A stretch of DNA of 64,000 bases from Streptomyces sp. NBC_00690 (lineage in GTDB: Bacteria > Actinomycetota > Actinomycetes > Streptomycetales > Streptomycetaceae). This document shows positions 34,811 to 43,463 of the stretch, piece by piece (the stretch's first letter is position 1; the number at the start of each line of letters is the position of its first letter). The stretch covers positions 7,219,501 through 7,283,500 of the forward strand of contig NZ_CP109009.1 in the NCBI RefSeq assembly GCF_036226685.1. Reading direction: 5' to 3'. A program made the translations under genes and the position numbers. The notes below the pieces were generated by a model. The model saw only the letters and a list, made by a program, of their open reading frames with translations. It did not search any database and had not been told where the DNA came from.

Positions 34811-35245
34811 ATGGCGAGCGATGCGCCGAACGGTCATACCTCGGACCTCGACTGGCTGCTCAGCGGTCTGGTCCAGCGTGTGCCGTACACCCGCAATGCA
34901 GTACTGCTCTCCTCCGACGGCCTGGTGAAGTCCGTGCATGGCCTGGAACCCGACAGCGCCGACCACATGGCGGCCCTTGCCTCCGGTCTCTACTCCCTGG
35001 GACGGAGCGCCGGCACGCGCTTCGGCGACGGGGGAGAGGTTCGCCAAGTAGTGGTGGAACTCGACTCGACCCTGCTCTTCGTCTCCACCGCGGGGTCGGG
35101 CACCTGCCTGGCCGTACTCGCCGGTCGAGAGGCCGACGCCGCCGTACTCGGCTACGAAATGGCGATGCTCGTGAAAAGCGTGCGACCGTACCTCACCACT
35201 CCGGCCAGACAGTCGACCGGGGCGCCTGGCATCGCGGGGCAGTGA
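34811..35245 (+). CDS. cvnB: Roadblock/LC7 domain protein (CvnB)
   Basis: 144-residue Roadblock/LC7 protein, the second conservon member. The core is LDWLLSGLVQRVPYTRNAVLLSSDGLVKS followed by VVVELDSTLLFVSTAGSGTCLAVL. In conservons such proteins act as GTPase-interacting scaffolds between the sensor and CvnD. It starts 7 bp after cvnA and overlaps cvnC by four bases. Confidence 0.93.
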   Translation: MASDAPNGHTSDLDWLLSGLVQRVPYTRNAVLLSSDGLVKSVHGLEPDSADHMAALASGLYSLGRSAGTRFGDGGEVRQVVVELDSTLLFVSTAGSGTCLAVLAGREADAAVLGYEMAMLVKSVRPYLTTPARQSTGAPGIAGQ

Positions 35246-35619
35246 TCGTGCCGGCGCCCAAGGACGGCCCCCTACTCGACGACGCCGCCGGCCGACTCAT
35301 CCGCCCCTACACGGTCAGCGGTGGCCGCACCCGCCCCACGGCCCCGCTGGACCTGCTCTCCTTGGTCATGTCCACCGGGACCGTACCCAAGGGCAACCTC
35401 GGACCGGAGCACGCGCTCGCGCTCGGGCTCTGCGACGGTCCGACATCCGTCGCCGAGATCGCGGCGCACCTGAGGCTTCCCGCAGTCGTCACCAAGGTGC
35501 TGCTCTCCGATCTCGTGGACTGCGGGGCGGTCACCACACGAGCGCCCCGCTGCCTGGACACACCGACCGACCGTTCATTGCTGGAGGCAGTGCTCGATGG
35601 CCTACGACGACGGCTCTGA
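35242..35619 (+). CDS. cvnC: DUF742 protein (CvnC)
   Basis: 125-residue third conservon protein. The RLIRPYTVSGGRTRP start and the winged-helix-like VAEIAAHLRLPAVVTKVLLSDLVDCGAV block are typical of DUF742. GTG 35242 overlaps the cvnB stop as GTGA. Its end overlaps cvnD by about 20 bp, so the four genes are translated as one unit. The domain may bind DNA or another conservon subunit. Confidence 0.92.
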   Translation: MIVPAPKDGPLLDDAAGRLIRPYTVSGGRTRPTAPLDLLSLVMSTGTVPKGNLGPEHALALGLCDGPTSVAEIAAHLRLPAVVTKVLLSDLVDCGAVTTRAPRCLDTPTDRSLLEAVLDGLRRRL

Positions 35620-36346
35620 AGTCGACAGCTCATGGAAGTACGGCCCTCGGACCGAAGGTCCGTCGGCCGGAGACTCCACGAGCCAAGGACCGCTCTCCCT
35701 CGCCCTTCCGGCCGGGCGCCGCGAGAGCGACGATCTCGACCCATCGGAGCGCACCGCGGCCGATCCGCTCTTCCCAACCGCCCTCAAGATCCTGGTCGCG
35801 GGTGGCTTCGGAGTCGGCAAGACCACCTTCGTGGGGTCGGTGAGCGAGATCGACCCGCTCAGTACCGAGGAACTGCTGACGCAGGTCAGCGCCGCCACGG
35901 ATCCCCTCGAAGGCGTCGAGTCCAAGACGACCACCACCGTCGCCATGGACTTCGGCCGCATCACACTCGACGAACGCCATGTGCTCTACCTCTTCGGCAC
36001 GCCGGGCCAGGAACGCTTCTGGTTCATGTGGGACGAACTGTCCGAAGGAGCGCTCGGCGCGGTCATCCTCGCCGACACCCGCAGGCTCCAAGACTCCTTC
36101 TCCGCAGTGGACTTCTTCGAAGGGCGGGGAATCGGATTCGTCGTCGCCGTCAACGAGTTCGACGGGGCCTACCGGTACGACGCGGAGGAAGTCAGATCCG
36201 CCATCGACCTCAAGCCCCAGGTACCGGTCGTGATGTGTGACGCACGGATCGCCAGCTCCGGCATCGGCACCCTGGTCACCCTCGTCCAACACCTCCTCAC
36301 CACCCCGGTCCCCGCCCCCGCGCCGAGCCATGGAGCACCGACATGA
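35597..36346 (+). CDS. cvnD: Conservon small GTPase-like ATP/GTP-binding protein (CvnD)
   Basis: 249 residues. G1 is GGFGVGKTTFV, G3 is YLFGTPGQERFWFMWDE, and the G4 site reads AVNEFDGA (NEFD in place of NKxD). An N-terminal extension of about 50 polar residues precedes the fold. CvnD proteins couple the CvnA sensor state to output in Streptomyces development and antibiotic control. ATG 35597 lies inside cvnC. It overlaps the GAF gene by four bases. Confidence 0.93.
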   Translation: MAYDDGSEVDSSWKYGPRTEGPSAGDSTSQGPLSLALPAGRRESDDLDPSERTAADPLFPTALKILVAGGFGVGKTTFVGSVSEIDPLSTEELLTQVSAATDPLEGVESKTTTTVAMDFGRITLDERHVLYLFGTPGQERFWFMWDELSEGALGAVILADTRRLQDSFSAVDFFEGRGIGFVVAVNEFDGAYRYDAEEVRSAIDLKPQVPVVMCDARIASSGIGTLVTLVQHLLTTPVPAPAPSHGAPT

Positions 36347-36918
36347 CGTACGACCCCACAGGCCATCTGCTGCTGACTCCCATCGACAGGGAAGCGCCCA
36401 TGCGGGTCAAGCGGCTGAGCCAACTCGGCTTCGGGGACCGCCCCGACCCCGCCTTCGACGAGTTCGCCCACCATCTGGCCAGGGTGACCGGGGCGCCGTA
36501 CTCCATGGTCAACTTCATCGACGAGCACCGACAGTTCTTCGCCGGCCTCCACACCCCGACCGGTGACCACGACAACCACGCCCTCAGCGCGGCGGTGACC
36601 GCGGTGGGCGGGGAGGTCAGCCGCTTCATGGACCGCGACCACGGGTACTGCCCGCACGTCGTCGTCCGAAGGAAGGCATTGGTCCTGGAAGACGTGTGCG
36701 ACTACCCCCGATTCGCAGGGAACCCCGTGGTCGACGAGATCGGCATCCGCTCCTACCTCGGAGCCCCGCTCATCGACCGCACCGGAATCGCCCTCGGAAC
36801 CATCTGCGTCGTCGACACCGAGCCCCGACCGTGGGGCAGGGCGGGACTGGAGACCATCAAGTCCCTCGCCGCGGAGCTGATCGAACAGATTCATCGCCGC
36901 GAAGACGGCGGCATCTAG
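36343..36918 (+). CDS. GAF domain protein, fifth conservon member
   Basis: 191 residues with one GAF domain (about 25-180): HHLARVTGAPYSMVNFIDEHRQFF, then VLEDVCDYPRFAGNPVVDEIGIRSYLGAPL and ALGTICVVDTEPR. A potentially ligand- or redox-relevant C-P-H stretch (DHGYCPHVVVRRKALV) lies mid-domain. ATGA coupling to cvnD shows it belongs to the operon. Conservons often end in a cytochrome P450; a GAF sensor in this place points to a ligand- or light-sensing input. Confidence 0.88.
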   Translation: MTYDPTGHLLLTPIDREAPMRVKRLSQLGFGDRPDPAFDEFAHHLARVTGAPYSMVNFIDEHRQFFAGLHTPTGDHDNHALSAAVTAVGGEVSRFMDRDHGYCPHVVVRRKALVLEDVCDYPRFAGNPVVDEIGIRSYLGAPLIDRTGIALGTICVVDTEPRPWGRAGLETIKSLAAELIEQIHRREDGGI

Positions 36919-37245
36919 GCCACGACGGACGTCCAGGACATCGATCGGGCGTGGATACGACAGGGAGGCCCCACCCGACGCGACGAACGCGAGCAACCCC
37001 CGGCATCCGCACACGCCGGGCTGCACACCCGGCAGAGCGCCGCCGTATCCACTTCCCCCCATCAGACGGTCCCTCCCGACCGTCCGTACAGCAGGATCAC
37101 GGGTGTACTCGGTGGGCGCCCCCCTCCGAGGCCCCACCTCGACCCGCTCCTTGTCCAGATCCCCCGCAACACCGGTTCACGAGAGTGCCACGCGATGACG
37201 TGACCGGCCCAGGGCCCCTTCCCCGGGCACCGCCGTCGGTCCTGC
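36919..37245. other. Intergenic region, 327 bp
   Basis: Convergent spacer between the conservon and the acyl-CoA dehydrogenase gene. Frames here lack Streptomyces codon bias. I see no gene or strong terminator. Confidence 0.5.
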
Positions 37246-38442
37246 TCAGACCGCCGGTTCCAGCTTGACCGCCTCGGAGAGCCGTTGCGACCACTGTCCC
37301 TTCACCGTCCCCAATGCCACCTCGGCCAGCCGCAACAACTGGATGTCCGAGGTGCCCGCAGGCGCGAACATATGGAGCGCGTCCCGTAGATAGCGCTCGA
37401 TGGGGCGGTCGGTGAAGAGACCGGCCGCGGCATGGATCTCCATGGCGTTGCGTGCCGAGTCGATGGTCGACTCCACATTGATCAACTTGGCGTTCATCAA
37501 CTCCGCGTCGCACGGCGATCCCTGATCCAGCAGATGTACGGCGTGATAGGCCGCGAGTCTCGCGGTCATCAACCGCGACTGGAGCTTGCCCAGCTTCATC
37601 TTGATGGACGGCAGATCATGGAGCGGATTGCCGTAGCGGTAGCGCTCGGCACAGAACTTGGTCGTCTCGTCCAGGATCGCCTGGTGGATGCCCAGCGACA
37701 CGGCGGTGAGGTTCGCCCGCCCGTAGAGCACGCTGGACGAGTACGCCACCGAGAGCCCGTCCCCCTCCGCCCCCAGCCGGTTGCTCGCGGGCACCCGGCA
37801 GTTCTGGAAGAACAGTTCGCCGAAGCTGAAGCCGTGCAGCCCCAGCGCCGGGCGCTGCTCCCCGATGATGCACCCGGGACGGTCGGCCTCGACCAGGAAC
37901 GCGGTCAGCCCGCGGGAGCCGGGTCCCGTTCTCACCACCACACCGTGCAGATCGCCGATGTGGCTGTTGCCCACGTACACCTTCTGGCCATTGAGTATGT
38001 ACTCATCGCCGTCCCGCACCGCGGTGGCGGTCATGCCGAGCACATGGCCGCCCGAGTCCGGCTCGGTCACGGCGATCGTCGGCAGGCAGTGGCCGGCCGC
38101 GATGCTCGGCAACCAGGTCCGCTTCTGCTCCGCGTTGCCGAAGTGCAGGATCTTGGCCACACCCAGTTGGGACGCCTGGACCATGGCCCCCATCGCCCCG
38201 CTGACCCGTGACAGCTCTTCGATGATGATCGTCTTGGCCAGATGGCCGGCTCCCATGCCGCCGTAGTCACGACCGATGGTGGCGCCCAACCAACCCTGCC
38301 TGGCTATGAGCCGGGACAGTTCGCCATGAGCGGTTCGTGTTGCTTCCAACAGAGGGATTCGGGGCCTCACCTCCTTCTCTGCGAAGTCCCTGACATCGTT
38401 CCGAAGTCGATGATGCAGCTGACTGGCGAAGTACTCGTCCAT
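37246..38442 (-). CDS. Acyl-CoA dehydrogenase family protein
   Basis: FAD enzyme of 398 residues, normal for the family. The N-terminal helix DEYFASQLHHRLRNDVRDFAEKEVRPRIP, the FAD/substrate strand AVTEPDSGGHVLGMTATAV, and the C-terminal helices (LLDQGSPCDAELMNAKL; NAMEIHAAAGLFTDRPIERYLRD) are all present. ATG 38442 follows AAGG; the frame continues upstream only by chance. It is monocistronic. Such proteins act in beta-oxidation or in specialised metabolite oxidation; no neighbour decides between them. Confidence 0.9.
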   Translation of the reverse strand: MDEYFASQLHHRLRNDVRDFAEKEVRPRIPLLEATRTAHGELSRLIARQGWLGATIGRDYGGMGAGHLAKTIIIEELSRVSGAMGAMVQASQLGVAKILHFGNAEQKRTWLPSIAAGHCLPTIAVTEPDSGGHVLGMTATAVRDGDEYILNGQKVYVGNSHIGDLHGVVVRTGPGSRGLTAFLVEADRPGCIIGEQRPALGLHGFSFGELFFQNCRVPASNRLGAEGDGLSVAYSSSVLYGRANLTAVSLGIHQAILDETTKFCAERYRYGNPLHDLPSIKMKLGKLQSRLMTARLAAYHAVHLLDQGSPCDAELMNAKLINVESTIDSARNAMEIHAAAGLFTDRPIERYLRDALHMFAPAGTSDIQLLRLAEVALGTVKGQWSQRLSEAVKLEPAV

Positions 38443-39129
38443 CGCGAGCCTTCCTCTGCGATTACGCCTACTCGGGCGATTGTTCGAGTAGGTGGTGCAT
38501 AGAGCCGACCGGGAACGTGCTGACCGGCCATCTCTGCTCTGCCGTACGGCATTCCCTGCGTGGTTCCCTCTGCTACATGCGGAGGGCGATGGATTCTCGG
38601 GGGGCGGGCACGGCCAGCCGACAGCCTGTCTCAGGCGTGCACAGACGCGACATCTGGCACCTTCTGAAGAACCGATACGGCATAGACCTGGACGGAAATG
38701 AACGTACCTGAACAGGGTGATTGAGCCACGCGGCAGAGCGTCCCAGCGCGTAGAAGCGTTATCCAGCGCGCGATGTGAGGAGGGTGGTGGATGGCGCACT
38801 CATGGATCCGCGAATATGTGCGCGCCCCCGCCCTCTCGGCCATGGCGAAAACTTTATGTCGCTGTATGTGCAGTATGCCGGAGAGTGCCGGGGGTCCTCC
38901 CGCCATGTTCCGGAGCGCGCGGACCAAGTGCTGCGCGCTCCTTTGCACCCCATGCTCCTCTTCATCCATCGACCGCCCCGTCACATGACTCCCCTGAGGC
39001 TGCTGTGTTCTCCTCCGCGAGGCAGGGCGAAGGGCGTTCCATGGCCAAGAAAGCGCTTTCCGGATCGATTCGCCTACTCGGTGCATCGGTCGTCGGGCGG
39101 TTGTCAGTGGCGCACCGTACGGTCGTCGC
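38443..39129. other. Intergenic region, 687 bp
   Basis: Divergent region that must hold the acyl-CoA dehydrogenase promoter on the minus strand. One short plus-strand frame, starting at ATG 38577 or 38589 and ending at 38711, has a tail reading RRDIWHLLKNRYGIDLDGNERT. It looks more protein-like than its surroundings but has weak codon bias, so I do not call it. Confidence 0.4.
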
Positions 39130-39498
39130 ATGGCCACCGCTGATGACGTTCGCCGAGTCGCGCTCTCCCTGCCCCGGACGATCGAGAAGCTCGCCTGGGG
39201 CATGCCGACCTTCCGCCTCGACGGCGGCGGGAAGATCTTCGCCTCGCTCGCCGACGACGATCAGGTGATGGGTGTGAAGTGCCCCAAGGAAGAGCGGGCC
39301 GAGTTGATCGAGGCCGAGCCGGCGAAGTTCTTCCTCCGAGAGGGGCACGACGACAACTACGCATGGATCAGGGTGCGGCTCGCCGTGCTGGAGGACGAGT
39401 CGGAGCTCCGTGCGATCCTGCTCGACTCCTGGCGGCAGGTCGCGCCCCGCAAGCTGCTGGACGCGCATCCGGAGCTACAGCCCCCCGTGCCCGGGTGA
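39130..39498 (+). CDS. MmcQ/YjbR family protein
   Basis: 122 residues of the CyaY-like MmcQ/YjbR fold, proposed to bind DNA. Seen: VRRVALSLPRTIEKLAWGMPTFRL near the start, GGKIFASLADDDQVMGVKCP in the centre, and YAWIRVRLAVLEDESELRAILLDSWRQVAPRKL at the end. Complete and normal length. It lies alone ahead of a tRNA gene. The molecular role of the family is poorly defined. Confidence 0.9.
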   Translation: MATADDVRRVALSLPRTIEKLAWGMPTFRLDGGGKIFASLADDDQVMGVKCPKEERAELIEAEPAKFFLREGHDDNYAWIRVRLAVLEDESELRAILLDSWRQVAPRKLLDAHPELQPPVPG

Positions 39499-39729
39499 CG
39501 GACGCCCTGCTTCCGTGTCCGGCGCCGGCGAGGGCTCGCCCCCTGTCCCCCCTGTTGCAGGGCGGCGGCGCGGCGCCTGGCGTACGGCCCCGGGCCCAGC
39601 CCGGGCTGGCCGCGGCCGTTCCGGCTGCAGCGGTCGCAGCGCGCCGAAAGCGGTTCGTAACCATCGCCCGGAGTGCGGTATCGTTCTCATGCGCGTTCAG
39701 CCAGGGGAAACCCCAGGTCAGACGAGCAT

Positions 39730-39803
<74 letters not shown>

Positions 39804-39823
39804 CTTGTGTTTTCGCAGGTCGG

Positions 39824-39857
39824 AGGCCGTTCTCTCATCCATGAGAGGGCGGCCTTT
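39824..39857 (+). terminator. Terminator downstream of tRNA-Pro
   Basis: Inverted repeat AGGCCGTTCTCTCAT / ATGAGAGGGCGGCCT with two central mismatches and a 2-base loop, followed by TTTCG. It lies 20 bp after the tRNA. Confidence 0.75.
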
Positions 39858-40125
39858 CGTGCGTCCGGGAGCGTGATGGTCGCAGTGTGGTCGCATGCCG
39901 CAGCCGGAGCTGGCTCGCCAGGGTGCTGTAGGCGGACGGTGCGGGGCCACGGAGCTTCTGAAGGGCTTCGCGGAGGCGGTGGATGTGGTCGCTTGGTGGT
40001 CGCAGCCACGCTTGCCGGGTTGGGCGGGCGGCGGGCTGTTCGGCTCCACTGAGAACGTGGGGGGCCGCCGCGATCTGAGGCCCGCGGGTCGTGGGTGTAT
40101 GAGCGATGCCGTGTCGGGAACGACT

Positions 40126-40158
40126 CCGCCCCACCGCGAAACTGTCGCGGTGGGGCGG
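40126..40158 (-). terminator. Perfect 14-bp hairpin ending the monooxygenase operon
   Basis: CCGCCCCACCGCGA / TCGCGGTGGGGCGG with the 5-base loop AACTG. It lies about 29 bp past the stop of the small minus-strand frame at 40187, so it probably ends that operon. The stretch 39860-40125 to its left shows no gene I can support. Confidence 0.75.
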
Positions 40159-40186
40159 CATTTCCCGTACGGGGGAGTGGTCGGGC

Positions 40187-40336
40187 TCAGAGAGCGCCGC
40201 TCCGCACGGTGGCGATGAAGTGCTGCCACGACGCCGGTGCAGACCGGAGCGGCCCGAAGCTGATCCGCGGTCCATGTCTCGACAGCCCGGTCGCGCTGCT
40301 GCTCGGCTCGGACAGGCCGGGCGGCCGCCTGGTCAT
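40187..40336 (-). CDS. Small 49-residue protein, DUF397-like tail
   Basis: ATG 40336 overlaps the stop of the membrane protein gene as ATGA and the frame ends at TGA 40187. The C-terminus RISFGPLRSAPASWQHFIATV resembles the end of DUF397 proteins, but the usual N-terminal DSS-type motif is missing. It may be a truncated DUF397 gene that has become coupled to this operon, or a chance frame. A strong hairpin 29 bp downstream supports its being transcribed. Confidence 0.4.
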   Translation of the reverse strand: MTRRPPGLSEPSSSATGLSRHGPRISFGPLRSAPASWQHFIATVRSGAL

Positions 40337-40794
40337 GCCGCGGGGGCCGCCCTGCGCAGGGACAGGGCGAAAGCGCAGCTGGTGATGGTGAGGATGACGA
40401 TCGGCGGAGGGGGCAGCAGGGGGACGGATATCGCCAGGGCGGCGAGGGAGACCGTGAGGGCGAGCCGGCCGAAGGCGGTGCGGTGCTGGATGAGGGTGGG
40501 GGCGTGGTGGACGGCGGTGAGGAGTAGGAGGCCGCAGGCGGTGACGAAGAGGGCCATGGCGATGCTGAAGCCGTTGAAGAGGTCGAGGACGGTGCGTTCC
40601 AGTCCCAACAGGGTGAAGGCGGGCTCTCGCATGGCGGTGTCGACTTCACGCTGGCGCGGGGCTTTGGTGAGCGCTGAAGCGGCGGAGAGGGCGAGGTGGG
40701 CGATGCCCAGGAGGACGAAGCCGTAGGCGCCGATGGTGAAGGGGCGGGCGGAGTCCGCCCGGGGGAGGGGGCGCGATGTGTCTGTAGGGTTCAC
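40333..40794 (-). CDS. Integral membrane protein of unknown function (four helices)
   Basis: 153 residues with four hydrophobic segments: IGAYGFVLLGIAHLALSAASAL, LDLFNGFSIAMALFVTACGLLLL, LALTVSLAALAISVPLL, and IVILTITSCAFALSL. The loop LLGLERTVLDLFNGFSI recalls small DoxX/LIC_13387-like membrane proteins. GTG 40794 has AAGGAGC and overlaps the monooxygenase stop by four bases. The frame is open far upstream but that part is antisense to the monooxygenase. Probably a membrane partner of the flavoenzyme. Confidence 0.75.
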   Translation of the reverse strand: MNPTDTSRPLPRADSARPFTIGAYGFVLLGIAHLALSAASALTKAPRQREVDTAMREPAFTLLGLERTVLDLFNGFSIAMALFVTACGLLLLTAVHHAPTLIQHRTAFGRLALTVSLAALAISVPLLPPPPIVILTITSCAFALSLRRAAPAA

Positions 40795-41981
40795 CGTTGC
40801 TCCTTGAAGTCGGCGGGGGTGGAAGGCGGTTGCCAGTCGAGGACGGTGTCCAGGGCTTTCAGGGACAGGGCTTGCGGCGTGGCTCGTACGGCCAGGTCGC
40901 GGATGGACGCGGCAAGGGGGTGGGAGAGCCTGGCGAGTTGGCCGATGCGTCGGGAGCGGCGGCTGATCCGAGTGGTTCGCCGGTGTCTGGCTTTCGTGTA
41001 GTCGGCGAGCGCGGTGGGTGTGTCGTCGGTGGAGGCGAGGAAATGGGCCGCGACGACGGCGTCCTCGATGGCCTGGCAGCCGCCTTGGCCCAGGTTGGGG
41101 GTCATCGCGTGGGCGGCGTCGCCGAGCAGGGCCACTCCGCGGGTGTGGAACCGGGGCAAAGGGACGGCCAGTTCGTGGAAATGGTGGTGGAGTATGCCGA
41201 CCGGCTCCGAGGCTCGCCTGCTCAGCCGGTCCAGCAGCTCGGGTATGGGATCGTGCCATGTGCCGAAGCGCCGGGTCAGCTCGGCGTGGTGGTCCGACGG
41301 CCTTGTGCCGGGGTCGGAAACGGCGGTGGCGTAGACGTAGATACGGCCGTCGGCGAGTGGGACGATGCCGAACCGCTCGCCTCGCCCCCAGGTTTCGGCG
41401 GCCTGCTGGGCGGGTGGGCCCGCGCCGGGCAGCACCGCTCGCCAGCCGGCCTCACGGGCGTGACGCAGCCCGCGGTGACTGGGGAAGAGCTGTTCGCGGA
41501 GCGTGCTGCGGATGCCGTCGGCGGCCAGTACGACGTCGGCGCGCAGTTCGCCCGCCGACGTACGCACGGACACGGTGTTCCCCGAGTCGTTCACGCCGGT
41601 CACCGATACGCCGAGGCGCAGGGTGTCGGGAGGCAGGGCGGCCGCGAGGGTGTCGATCAGGAAGCCGCGGTGCACGGCGCGCGCGGCCGTTCCGTGGCGG
41701 GCGGACAGCACGCCGCTGTCGGACCGGCTCAGCCAAGTGCCGTCGGGTGTGCGCAGCCCGATCTGGCCGGGCAGGGCTTCGCCGGTCCGCAGGTCGGGGC
41801 CCAGGCCGATCGAGTCCAGGGCGCGCAGTGCGTTCGGGGCGAGCACGATGCCCGCGCCGATGCCCGTGAGCACGGAGGCCCGTTCGCACACGGTGACGCG
41901 CCAGCCGCGGCGGCTCAGAGCCACCGCGGCGGTCAGGCCCCCGATACCCCCTCCGGCCACGACGGCATGACGAACACCCAT
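40791..41981 (-). CDS. FAD-dependent aromatic monooxygenase (PheA/TfdB family)
   Basis: 396 residues with class A flavoprotein monooxygenase hallmarks: GxGxxG in VVAGGGIGGLTAAVALSRRG, the DG motif LRADVVLAADGIRSTLRE, and GDAAHAMTPNLGQGGCQAIEDA. It would hydroxylate an aromatic or polyketide-like substrate with NAD(P)H and O2. ATG 41981 is chosen since GGGGGTGG lies about five bases upstream; a GTG at 41990 is an alternative. It is divergent from a TetR gene across two perfect palindromes, so the TetR protein likely represses it. Confidence 0.92.
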   Translation of the reverse strand: MGVRHAVVAGGGIGGLTAAVALSRRGWRVTVCERASVLTGIGAGIVLAPNALRALDSIGLGPDLRTGEALPGQIGLRTPDGTWLSRSDSGVLSARHGTAARAVHRGFLIDTLAAALPPDTLRLGVSVTGVNDSGNTVSVRTSAGELRADVVLAADGIRSTLREQLFPSHRGLRHAREAGWRAVLPGAGPPAQQAAETWGRGERFGIVPLADGRIYVYATAVSDPGTRPSDHHAELTRRFGTWHDPIPELLDRLSRRASEPVGILHHHFHELAVPLPRFHTRGVALLGDAAHAMTPNLGQGGCQAIEDAVVAAHFLASTDDTPTALADYTKARHRRTTRISRRSRRIGQLARLSHPLAASIRDLAVRATPQALSLKALDTVLDWQPPSTPADFKEQR

Positions 41982-41999
41982 GTCGACCACCCCCTTTGT

Positions 42000-42045
42000 C
42001 TCTACACCTGTAGAGGTCGATGGGTCGCACTCTACATCTGTAGAG
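42000..42045. promoter_or_regulatory. Twin TetR operators between monooxygenase and TetR genes
   Basis: Two perfect 16-bp palindromes, CTCTACACCTGTAGAG (42000-42015) and CTCTACATCTGTAGAG (42030-42045), are centred 30 bp apart. They differ only in the central base. They fill the roughly 70-bp divergent promoter, so one TetR dimer per site could switch off both genes. Confidence 0.85.
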
Positions 42046-42052
42046 TTCGGGT

Positions 42053-42637
42053 ATGTCCATCTCCGACCGCCGAAACCTGATCGCCGACGCCGCCATCAGC
42101 ACCGTGGCCGCCGCCGGACTGCGCGGCCTGACCCATCGCGCGGTCGACGCCGCTGCAGGGCTGCCGGCCGGCAGCACGTCGTACTACTTCCGCACCCGCA
42201 GCGCTCTCATCAGCGCCTGCTACCTCCGCCTCGCCGAACTCTCGGTCGCCGACGCGGACCACTGGGAAGCGGACCGTGGCCACCCGGACCTGGACTCCGC
42301 GGCGGAAGGGATGGCCGCGCTGCTGCACCACTGGCTGACGGCGGCGCGCGACCGCCAGCTCGCCCGCTTCGAACTCAGCCTGGAAGCGACCCGCCGGCCG
42401 GAGCTGCGCGCCGACCTTCAGACCGCCGACCTCGCCGTACGGGTCAGGGCCGCCGACCTGCTGGCGGCGCTCGGTGCTCCCCGTCCGGCGGCCGCGGCGG
42501 ATCTGTTGGTCGCCTGGACCGACGGGCTGCTGTACGACTGGCTCGCCGGCGCGCCGGCCGCGACCCGCCCGCCGCCCGATGCGGGCGAACTGACCGCCGT
42601 GGTCCGGCGGATGCTCGAAGCCGCGCTTTCCGCCTGA
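42053..42637 (+). CDS. TetR family transcriptional regulator
   Basis: 194 residues. DNA-binding domain DRRNLIADAAISTVAAAGLRGLTHRAVDAAAGLPAGSTSYYFRTRSALISAC (about 5-57). The C-terminal helices contain a Leu/Ala-rich ligand domain. The start ATG is 8 bp after the second operator palindrome, so the site overlaps its ribosome binding region and autorepression is expected. It is divergent from the FAD monooxygenase operon, its probable target. Confidence 0.94.
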   Translation: MSISDRRNLIADAAISTVAAAGLRGLTHRAVDAAAGLPAGSTSYYFRTRSALISACYLRLAELSVADADHWEADRGHPDLDSAAEGMAALLHHWLTAARDRQLARFELSLEATRRPELRADLQTADLAVRVRAADLLAALGAPRPAAAADLLVAWTDGLLYDWLAGAPAATRPPPDAGELTAVVRRMLEAALSA

Positions 42638-43085
42638 AGCTCACTGCCTCGCCCGGGCCCCACTGTGTTTCCGTGCGCCTTTGGCGGGCCCGGCCCGTTC
42701 GGTCGGCGGCCACCGCGCCCCGGCGGTCCGACCTGCCGCGCTTCCCCGCGTTGGCATCGGCCGACTCGCGGTCGAAGGGGAGGACTCCGGTGATCGCGCC
42801 TGCCAGGTGAAGGTCCGGGCCGTCGGCGAGCGCGCTGGTGCGATCAAGCCCGTACGGCTGTTCACGATCCGGGGCGATTCCGGCTTCGAGGGCGACGTTC
42901 ATCATGAGGTCACGGCCAAGGCCGTGCGCGGCACGATGGTCGGCGGTGGGATCCGGGGCGTCTTCGTCGGGAACGGCGATCCCCTTCCGGGGTTCAGTGT
43001 GACTCCGGTCGCCGACCCGGTCGCCGACCCGGTCGCCGAGGACGGGGACGAGCGCGGTCCGCGAGGCGACTGGTATTACTGGTGT
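42638..43085. other. Intergenic region with possible gene remnant
   Basis: The minus-strand frame across about 42650-43000 reads like protein for 60 residues (for example LMMNVALEAGIAPDREQPYG, LADGPDLHLAGAITGVLPF) but has no sensible start and merges into other frames. A 12-bp unit ending in GCCGACCCG is repeated three times near 43009-43040. It may be decayed coding DNA; I cannot assign a family. Confidence 0.3.
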
Positions 43086-43463
43086 ATGCAGGAAGAGACC
43101 GCGCGGTCCGCGATCGACACGTTCATCTCCGCGTTCAATGCCTCGGACGACAGCTATGTGGCTGCGCTGCTCTCCCAGGCCCTGACCTCTGACGTGGTCT
43201 TCTGGGGACCGCTGGGCCGCAGTGAGGGCATCGAGGCAGTCGAGCGGTTCGTGCTGGACATCCGGCGCCACCCCGCGGGGACCGGCACGATGGTCCGCTG
43301 TTCGGCGGTGGACATGCCGGACGAGTGGGCCCGGTACCAGTGGGTCTTCACGACGCCGGATGAAGGCCCCCGCCTGGCGGGAACGGACATCGTCCATCTG
43401 CGGCGGAGCCTCATCGACCAGGTCATCGTCTTCGCGGGGGAGATCGAGCCGTCCGTTTCCTGA
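43086..43463 (+). CDS. SnoaL/NTF2-like protein
   Basis: 125 residues of the NTF2 cone fold: MQEETARSAIDTFISAFNASD, then VFWGPLGRSEGIEAVERFVLDIRRH and EWARYQWVFTTPDEGPRLAG, ending VIVFAGEIEPS. Such proteins are small isomerases, cyclases or ligand-binding modules. ATG 43086 gives a clean domain start; the frame is open back to 42681 without coding character. Lone gene in a gene-poor, eroded stretch. Confidence 0.75.
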   Translation: MQEETARSAIDTFISAFNASDDSYVAALLSQALTSDVVFWGPLGRSEGIEAVERFVLDIRRHPAGTGTMVRCSAVDMPDEWARYQWVFTTPDEGPRLAGTDIVHLRRSLIDQVIVFAGEIEPSVS

